Below, one piece after another: positions 25,039 to 34,500 of a stretch of 37,444 nt of DNA; the stretch's first letter is position 1; every line of letters begins with the position of its first letter. The translations under genes and the position numbers were made by a program. The DNA is taken from contig JAKLGJ010000003.1 in NCBI GenBank assembly GCA_022710715.1, positions 153,083-190,526 on the forward strand. Reading direction: 5' to 3'. The notes under the pieces are model-generated. The model saw only the letters and a program-made list of their open reading frames with translations. It did no database searches and was not told where the DNA came from. The stretch comes from Candidatus Omnitrophota bacterium. GTDB lineage: Bacteria; Omnitrophota; Gorgyraeia; Gygaellales; Profunditerraquicolaceae.

Positions 25039-25545
25039 ATGCTTCCGGAAACCCAAACGCTTATTAAACAACGTTTCCGCAACATCCAGCTCATCGGCGG
25101 AGCAATCCTGGCCGGAGTGGTTGTATTAACCGTCGCCGGGTTCCTGTATATCGTCAAACGGACACACGTACCTGACGACTCGCAAATCAACCCCGACTTC
25201 CTGGAAACCCTTTACTACCTGCCTTACGCGCTCACGCCCATCCTCATCGCAGGCATGGCCTGGTTCGGACGCCTCATCCCCAGCCTGCTGCAGCAGCAAA
25301 AACCGTACAAACTCGAAATTCTTCTGGGAAAGATCCAAACGTTCTTCTTTATGAAACTAAGCGTCATCGACCTGCCGCTTTTCTTCGGATTCCTCTACGC
25401 GCATCTGACCGGACGGTTCACCCATCTGATCATCTGCGGCGGAATCAGCTTCTTCCTCGGACTGCTTTTCTTCCCCCGCTACGAAGACTTCGAGAAGATC
25501 GTCTCCACCTACACGCCCTCCGCCCGCCCCACCTACTCACCTTAG
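25039..25545 (+). CDS. Small membrane protein of unknown function, possibly leaderless mRNA
   Basis: 168 residues from the ATG at 25039. An in-frame ATG at 25021 lies upstream of the -10 element and is unlikely to be transcribed. Four transmembrane helices are visible: near 20-40 (LIGGAILAGVVVLTVAGFLY), 60-80, 112-128 and 133-148. The loops are short and basic on one side. No catalytic motif or known family is recognised. No Shine-Dalgarno sequence can be placed, because the promoter leaves almost no leader. It ends 14 bp before the convergent stop of giant 3, with no visible terminator between them. Confidence 0.7.
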   Translation: MLPETQTLIKQRFRNIQLIGGAILAGVVVLTVAGFLYIVKRTHVPDDSQINPDFLETLYYLPYALTPILIAGMAWFGRLIPSLLQQQKPYKLEILLGKIQTFFFMKLSVIDLPLFFGFLYAHLTGRFTHLIICGGISFFLGLLFFPRYEDFEKIVSTYTPSARPTYSP

Positions 25546-25559
25546 AAAACAGAACGACC

Positions 25560-28500
25560 TTACAGCAAGGCAAGCACTTCTTTCATCTGCGGAGAAGTCT
25601 CTACGCAGGCGTCCTCTTCAACTTTCAAAACTTCGGCTATCCAGAGTGAAGCCTTCTTCAGATTCTCGCAAGCCTCTTTATTCGCGCAACACGCGCTGAC
25701 ATACGCGCGGATATCCGCATACGGCATCTGGCCGTCGCGCACCTTCTGCTGCAGCGCCGCCCATTGCCGGTCCAGCTCCCGCACATTCAAGACAGCCACA
25801 GGCGCGCCTGTCATTGCCGCCGCATTCGCGCCAGCCGCGCCCACCGCCCCGGCCGCAGGCATCACCACTGAAGGAATCGCGCGAAAATCAACGCCGCCGA
25901 CTTCTTCGACCGGCGCAGCATCTTTCTGCGCGCCGCCGTCCTCTCGCAATACCGAGAACAACAGATCGCCCGCTTCATTCCAGCCGGTCAGCCCTATACT
26001 CAAGATGATCGTATCCATGAACTGCTCGTAACGGGGATCCTGCTTCAGCCTGAAGAGCAAGTCCATATCGCCGGAAGAACCTTTGATCCCCAGAGCCAGG
26101 ATCGCCGCCCGGATAACTTCAGGCTCCTCTTGCCCGATACCCTTTACCAGGTCCTTCAACGGCTCATTCACCGCTTCAGGGAACTTGGCCATGCCCAACC
26201 CAAGCGCGATCGCATCGCGGTACTGGTTGTAAGCGGGAAAATCGAGCAGCCGGCGCAGGAACATTGCCGAATCGAACCCCGCGTAACTGCCCAGAGCGAG
26301 GATCGCGCTCCTGACTGCAGAAGGCTTGACCGCCATATCCCGCCCGGAGCGCGCAATGAACTCGCGCAGCGCTTTCTGCGCCTCGCCGCTGCGGGTCAAT
26401 CCCAGCGCCTGCACGATCGTATCCTGATACCCGGCAAACCGCTGATTATGCAATGCGTCCACCAGCGCATCTACGGCGCTCGACCATCCCAGCCTGCCCA
26501 ATCCCAGCAACGCGGCCCTGATCCGCGCGGAGCGGGCGTCCTCTTCAACGAACGTCTGCGCCAGCGGTGCGAACGCGATCATCGCCCCCCGGCTGTGCTC
26601 GACGTGCTGCAGAGAAACCCCGATCGCCGTCAAGGACTTACCGTCTTTATTCTTGTCGCCGCCATCCTGTTCCAGCTCGGACGCCGGTACCAACGCCTGC
26701 GTCTGCTCCGGCGCGGCAGCAGCCGCTTTGTCAGTCCACGCCGCCAGAAACTTCTCCACGCACACGCGCTTGCGCCCCTCTGTCCTGCCGGTAACGAATC
26801 TGCGCACCAGAATCAGAGCCTCCGGATTTGCCTGGGCCAGCTTGATCAACTCATTCACCACCCATTGCTCGGTGTCAGCCCCGTACCCGGCATTGCGCAT
26901 ATATTCGGTATCCACTACTTCAGCCTGACGGATACTCTCCTCGGCTTTGTCGAAAACCGCCTGGATTTGCGCCAACAACCCGCCGTCATTGTCTCTGCCG
27001 GAAGCTTCGATCCGCACATTCACGTGCTTGGCGGCGTCAGCCGCGAAAACCGCAGTCAAAACGCCTCCGTTTCTCATAAACATCTTCCATTCCGGAGTAC
27101 TGACGCTCTTGACCACTTCGATGCCGAACTCCTGCCTTAACTGCACGCCAACCTGCTCGTAGAATCCGATCATATAATCTTCGCTGTATTGAATGGTGCG
27201 CATGATCTCCAGCCAGGAAGTTTTCGGATTAAGCGTATGCCAGTAATCCACGTACTGCGCAAACTCCTCTCCCATGTACCCTTCAAGCTGGCGGACTAGA
27301 TCCTGCCCGCGGATCATTTCTTTCAACTTCCCGCCGTCGGCGCCCGCAGGATCGCCCGCCTGCTCATCCGCGCCAGCCTGCTGCGCAGTCTGCGCTGTCG
27401 TTCTTTGCGCATCAGCCGCTCCGGCGGGCAGCATCTGCCTACCCGCGCGCGCCAGATCTTCCGGCGCCGCGAATATCCCCGGATACGCCTGACGCAGCAG
27501 ATTCAGGATCATCCTGTACTGATCATGCTCGAAGATCGACTTATTCTTCATCAGGGCCTGCTTCAAAAACGGCAGCAGGATATCCTTTATTTCCGGATGC
27601 TTCATGATCGCTTCCCCGGCCTGCCCGACTTCCCTGTAGTCCAATCCGATCTCCGCCGCTTTCATGAACATCTTTTTGATCTGCTCCCGGTCGACGTCCT
27701 GATCGAGCATGATCATCGCCGAGCTCAATAAAGGCAGACCTTCGCTGAAAAAAATCCCCCGCTGCGTCATCGCGCCGCGCTGGAAAGCGTGATTTTCCCA
27801 ATCCACGGCTTTGCTGCTGAACGCCGAAGCTCCCACCGCATCCAGATACAGCCCTTTGCCCGCAAATATCTTGCTTGCGGTCAAAGAAGCTTCCTGGGTA
27901 AAATCCTGCATTTTCGCCAGGATCCGGTGCACTGTTTCCACGTCGCCGCGCCGCGCCGCTGCTTCAACCATCTGCTGATACCCATGGTCGCGCTCATCGC
28001 ATCTGAAATGATCCGGATCGTGCCCCCAAGCCGTCCATTTCTCCACCCGGTAGGTCTGGTCGATGCGGCGGACAATTTTCTCCGCTTCCTCATACTGTCC
28101 GTCCAGCGCCAGCTCGAAAATGGTTCTATTGACCATCCACCAATCCAGACTTTTTTCGTGATCGAGGCTGCGGGCAAACGCCGACTCTGCGCATTCCCGA
28201 AGCAACTCATCCCTGGACTTGCCGAAATCGACGCCGCGCTCCCGCATCAAAGGCAGGAAATCCGCGACCACCGCATCCAGGTGATCATCGCTGCGCAGGG
28301 AGAACTGCCAGGCCTCGCGGTAAAACTCTTCCGCCCGGGGACGCTCTTCCCGAGCATAAACAATCCCCGCTATCTCAATGAACACTTTCCGCGCGTGCTC
28401 CGGCTCAAGCGAGCGAGCCCACTGTAAAACCTGCCGCTCGTACGCCGGCTCGACGAACAGGCCGGCCAACAGCTCCCGCGCCTCTTCAACCGACTGCGCG

Positions 28501-31500
28501 CTAATTTCTTGAGCGATGGCGAAGGCTCCGGCGCGGTCTCCATTCTGCAGATACCCCTCGCCGACCTCGGCCAGATCTTCCAGCCTTTCCTTGAGATCCG
28601 GCGTAGCCAGCGCCAGCGTGCGCAAATGCGGCAGCAAAACAGGATACTTTTTCAGAGCGTTGATCTCATGCCAGCTTGTTATCAGGCTCAAGAAGCGCGG
28701 CTCGGTCAGAGAAGAGGTTTTTTCAGTGATATCGATAAGCTCATTGATGATCCGGACGGACAATTCCGGATCCTTGTCTGCGAGCTCCTCAAGGAACTTT
28801 CCCAGCAGCGATCCGAGTCTCTCCAGGCTGTATCTCTTTCTTAAACTTTGACTGGCTGCGGTCTGGCTGCTTTCCCGTACAGTCCTGCGTCCGCGGCGCA
28901 TGATCCCGGCCAGCCGGTTCTTCACTTCTTCCACCAGCCCCGATACATTGCCTGGCTCCTCCTGCGTATCCTCACCGGCAGACAGCAATGCCTCCACCCG
29001 TTTGTCGACTGCTTCCAGCGCTTCCGGCGTCAATTTCCCTGTCGCTGTAAACATATCCGCATAGCCGTTATCGCGTTGAGCGTCTTTATCCTCGCCGACG
29101 TAAATCTTCATATTGCGGATCATCTCCAGCGCCCGCTGTCGCAGCTGCGGATAGGGGATCATTTCTTCCATCAATGTCCACAACACCGCGGTGGTGCGGT
29201 CGTCTTCGTACAATCGCAGCGCGTTTTCGTACGCATTCTCCAGCAACTCCACCCCCAGAGCAAATGTCGCCGGCGATTTAAGCAGCTCTCCCGCGAATTC
29301 CGCCTGATGCTCCCAGGTATATTGATGGAACTGCCCGGCTTCGCGATAGTCAATAATCGTCTCCCGGAACATCTCCTGCAGGGTAGCGCGGTACAACCGC
29401 TGCGCTTCTTCCAGTTCGGCGCTATCCGTATTTTCAATGCCGCCGTCGTTAGCTTGCGCATCATCGCTCTGCGCGTCTGCGTCTTTTTGCGCGTACTGCG
29501 CATGCAGCGCCATATAACGGTCAAAACGCTCTTCGATCCTGGGGATCCGTTCGGTTACGCCCCGTTCGACTTCAACCTTATACTTATCTATATCCATAAC
29601 CAGCATCGGATAATTGATCTCGTCTATCTTCCTGAACAACTCCGGATGGTCTTCGCCCAGCGTCACGCCCAGATACGTGAGAACCCCGGCCATAAACCGG
29701 TAATTCTGCCGGGTATAGTCAAACAGCCTCTCGCCGTCCTTAAATTCCAGCTCGCTGATCGCGTCCAGGTATTCGACCAGCTTTTCCACGCTCGCGATAT
29801 CCTGATCGGTCTTCTCCTTATCCAGGCGCTTCATCAGTTCTATGAGCATATGATGGATATTCGGCAGAAGATAAAATGTCAGCAGATTGACATAGGGGTC
29901 TACTCCGCCGCGCCGCTCCACTTTGCGGTACTCCGCGGGCGCGCGCTCGATAGTTTCCCGCATATTCTCGATCTGGTCAGCGATCGAAACTTGCGCCGCA
30001 TCGTTCCGGCTGTCCCCGCCGTCGTTATCCAGTATCTCTGCGGCAACCCAGGGCGCGTAGAGATCATTGACTGCCGGTCCGTCGAGCGCATCTGCCGTAG
30101 TGCGCTTACCCGCTCCCGAAGCCTTCCCGTATATGGCCAGGTACCGGTTCAGATACAGGCCCCAGACTTTACCCTTGCCGGCAAAACGGATCACATCCAG
30201 CGTATATTTTCCGTTAGGCGCGGTCCAGACGGTTTCTCCCGTGTCGGCGTCAATGCGCTTTATTGCTTCGTCAAGTATCAACAGCAGGTCGCCGCCTTCA
30301 AGTATCCGAATTTCGTGGAATTCCGATCTTAATCCTTCCTCATGAATAATCTTACTCTGGCCAGCTTTATCCGTCATCGAAAGCCGGTGCAGTGTAAAAT
30401 CTTCGTGGAACTGATAATCATAATACGAGCTGATCAGCTCCAGCACCCAGGTAGTACCCCGGAGAGCGTCCTTATACACTTCCTGCGCTCCTACGCGCCC
30501 TTCAGGGAAAGCTTTGAACGGCCCCAACCGTCCTTCTTTTTCCCTATAGGCAGCAGCCTGCGCTTCAGACATCAATACCTCTCCCTTGTTTTCAACCCGG
30601 CCGTCTTCGGAGATCACTACCCTGGTATATTTACGCGTATTCCGGCCGAACCTCAGGCGCTCAAATAAATTCAATTCACCCTGCTTGCCCTTGCTGAAAA
30701 GAAATTCCATCTGGCCCGAATGATTCTCGATAATCCCCAGAGGATATCCCAACCCGAGAGACGCAAACTTTCTCATGTCGATAATCTTCAACAATTTAAA
30801 CGTACTTCCCCCGTCGCTGGATCGCTCATCGCCCTGATCGCCGGTAACCGCGCTGTCGTCCTTCGCGGCCGCGGCCGACGGCCGGGATTTGTTCTGCTCC
30901 AGCAGGTCCAGATACGCCTCATACGCCTGCATGTACCTGTCGGAAGCCAGAGATAGTTTTCTCAAGTTCCCGTGCGCTTTTACCGCAAAAATGATCATGA
31001 CCGCGGTAGATACAACTGCTGCCACCAACAAAACCGCGCTCACCGCCGGTATAATCGAAGCCAACACCATGCCGCCGAACAAAGTTACTATTGTCGGCAG
31101 CGCGCCGTACATATACGCGCGGCGCAGGTCAGCGCGATAGCGTAATACGTACGCTTGTTGAGTCTCCCGCTCCTGCTTCATCGTCACTTCCAGCCTGGTT
31201 TTCTCCGTACGATCAATTCCGCCGTCAAGCGCGTCGGCTTCCTCCTGGCTGATCTCCTGCAGTTCGTCGATATGCACCAGCGAGTACACTCTTCGCTGAC
31301 CGGCGAAAATATTGCCGGCAAACACCATATCCTCTTCGGGAAGATCCCCCTCCAGCCCATGCTGCTTGACCGTTTCCTTATATAGTGCCGCAGCGGGATT
31401 AAGTTCATTCTGCTCCGAGCCATACCATCCTTGCGCCGCTTCCCGGCTCGGGCCGATTATTTCCACCACCGGATTGGCGCTGCCGAAATTGTGCAGGTAA

Positions 31501-34500
31501 TATTCGGGATGCTTGCTGTTGATGCGGTATTTCCTGCCCTCAACCACTTTGCCGTCAGCCCAGGTGCGGGGCGCGGGCTTTTCCCGCTCCATCCTCTCCC
31601 GGTCTTCCAGCTCTTCCGTCATTTGCTTGAGCAGATGACGGGTGTGGTCGAGTTCTTCCTGAAAAGCCGGCTTCTTGCTCTCCCTGGCACCCTCAAGCTG
31701 GGCTTCCAGATCAGCGCGCTGACGGTTGAGCACTTCAAGGATCTGTTTGAGCTCCCGGATGCGCTTGGCATTCTTCCCGCCGTCGACGGTTGCCGCTTCC
31801 GGCCGGACAAGCAGCCGTTCCTGCGCCTCGATCGCGCGCTGCCAGAACGGCAGCCGCACCGCCATATCCGCCACGATCAGGTTCACCAGGTGGATGTTCA
31901 GTTTTCCTTCGGCCACTGCGGCATACAGCTGCTCGACGTATTCCTCGATGGGCGTTTCTTCATCGAACGATTTCAGGTCGACATAGGAATCAAGGACTTC
32001 TCCTCTGCGGTCTTTCGCGGCCCTGGCGATTTCCTGCGTAACCTCGATATAGCCTTGAGCTGTCTTGCCTGCGGAAGCGAACAGGCCGCCATGGCTAAGA
32101 TACACCTTGCCGTCGTCAGTCTGCATCATCATGTACTTGTACGCGTCCGCGGCTTTCACGCCCACGGCGTACAATGAAACATCTTCGCCCCACATATCTT
32201 TGACCGCTTCCGGCGAATAGGTATCGACCAGCCATTTGTAGATGCGCTGGTGGATATCCCTGACCGCTTCCACTTTATCCGTCACGCCCGCGGAATCCTG
32301 GGCCAGCTCGAAAGCAATGGTCAGCTTGATCGCGCCGCTGCGCAGGTCCTGCGCGCTGATACCTTCGAGGCCGTTAATAAGCTGCCGTTCGACTGTCGCC
32401 CACTGGTCGTCCAGCGTGGGATTGCTGGCCAATTCATTGCCTACGAACAGAGTTACCGGCACCGGCGTTTTCCCTCCCGCAGAAAGCTTGATCAGTTCTT
32501 TCAGGCGCTTGTTGATCAGATGGTCCACCAGGATTGCCGGGTCTTTGCCCGGTTCGGCGCGGCGCATGAATTCGATCACTTTTTTGCGCCACTGCACGTG
32601 CCCGAGAATAGTCCCCACCAGATCCGGAAGGCGTTGTTTTAACGCCGGCAGCAGCACCATACGCGGCTGCACGCCCACCCAGTTGGGTTCGCCCACCACC
32701 ATATCCTGCAGATCCAGGCTCAAACAAATGCTGTTCCCGCCGTCCTGATCGCCAGACTGTCCGGAAGCTTCCTGTCCTGTCCGGGCAGTGTAGCGGGAAG
32801 CCACGCCGGCTTTCAAAGCCAGAGCAGCGATAGTGCCGGTAATCGAGGCTTTTAAAACCTCAAGCGACGCCAATCCGGAGGCAATAATTGCTGCCGCGGA
32901 AATCCCTATAGCCCCGGCAAGAAGGACCATATTGGAAATAAAACACGCGGCTGCGATCGCGCCCAGCGCGGCAAAACCAATCAAGGCGGTGGTCAAATGA
33001 TTGAAGGTGCGCGCGCGGTTGAGCTGATGGGTAACATAATTCTGCACATCCTCGGCGTAAAACTCATTTTTCCACAGATAATGCCGCGCCGGCTCAACGA
33101 CCTGGGCGGCGGTAGCCGTGAAATCCGGCGTGGTCACGTCAGTCTTTCCGAACAGGCTAAGCAGCTCCCGCGTGAGATTGTTCCAGCGCTCCAGCGTCCA
33201 GCGTTCGGGATTGAGCGGATCCTCGCGATGATCGTACGGTTCGATTTTGACCATCTGCTTGCCGAATAAGCCGAACTCTTTGACGATCGTAATGAGAAAT
33301 TCGCCCTTCACCCCGCGCACGTTGCTCCTGAACTTATTTTCCTTTTCAGTAGCGAAGATTTGAATCGGCCCGTTGTTGTTGAAAGAGAATTCGTCTCCGG
33401 CGTTGAAAGGATCGGATTCGCCGATAAACGCCGCCCCATCCGCATACCGGACATACCTACCCATTTCTTCGAAGTCTTTGACCTCGATCAGTTCGCTTAC
33501 CGCCTCGAGGTATTGTTTGACCAGAGGATCATACGTGGGCACGATCAACCGGACGGTCTTTTCTTCGCCCGGTTTTCCGTAGGCGCTGATCACCGAGAGA
33601 ATATCCAGCGCGCGCATCGCGTCTTTATACGTCTTGATCTGGAACCCGAAATACCGCCGGCGCCCGCCGTCTTGCCCCTCTGCCTCATTATCTTGCGCTT
33701 TTTTTCCGTAACCGGAGTGCAGCCAGTTACCGATGGACATAACCAATGACGGCATGCTCATCAAAAAGAAGAATGCAAACGCGGGCATAGCCCAGAATTG
33801 AATAAGGGATTCCAACGGTTTACCGGGAGCGATGAGGTCCGCCCCCAATAATGGACCCGCGCCAAAGGTCAAGGCCGCTATAGTGGTTATGCCCAAAGAC
33901 ACGAACCAATCAGTTACAGTCTCAAGTTGAGTTACGCCGCCGATACCGATGGTCAGGCCGACGCTTCCGGCAATTGCCGTTATTGCCAGCCAGAGCGGGA
34001 TAAAGCCGGCGAAAAATGCTACCGCCACCGTCACTGCCAGACTGACACCGGTAGACACTCCGATCTTAGCGCGCAAATCCCCAAACAATGCGTTCCCTAT
34101 CCCGCCGTCGCTGTCGGTGTTCGAGGCAACTTCCGGTCTGCGCCTTTCCTGCGCAGCCTCCCAGGCCGCAGCAGTGATATAATAAAGCGCGTTGTCGTTG
34201 AACGAGCCGGTTTTAAGCAGAAGATACTCTTTACCGTAGAGCTTCAACAATAATTTTCCGCAAATAATCATATCCCGGCGGTACGCGTTGGGATGATACA
34301 GAAAACGCTCGACTGCCGACCGCTCCGACGCCTGGTTAAATAGTTCGGCCAGCCGTTCGAAATTATCGTCCAGGAAATTCTGCAGCATAGCCGGATGCGC
34401 AGTCTGGGCATAACAGTTCTTAAGGATATTCGCCGCCTGCAGCTTGACTTCCAGCTCGAACCAGCGCATGGTCGCGATGGCCAGCGGGAAATTGCGCAGC

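Noticed and set aside
28848-30332. Open frame of 494 codons on the plus strand, opposite giant 3
   Set aside because: Rich in His, Pro and Arg, as expected of an antisense frame in GC-rich coding DNA. No start signals.
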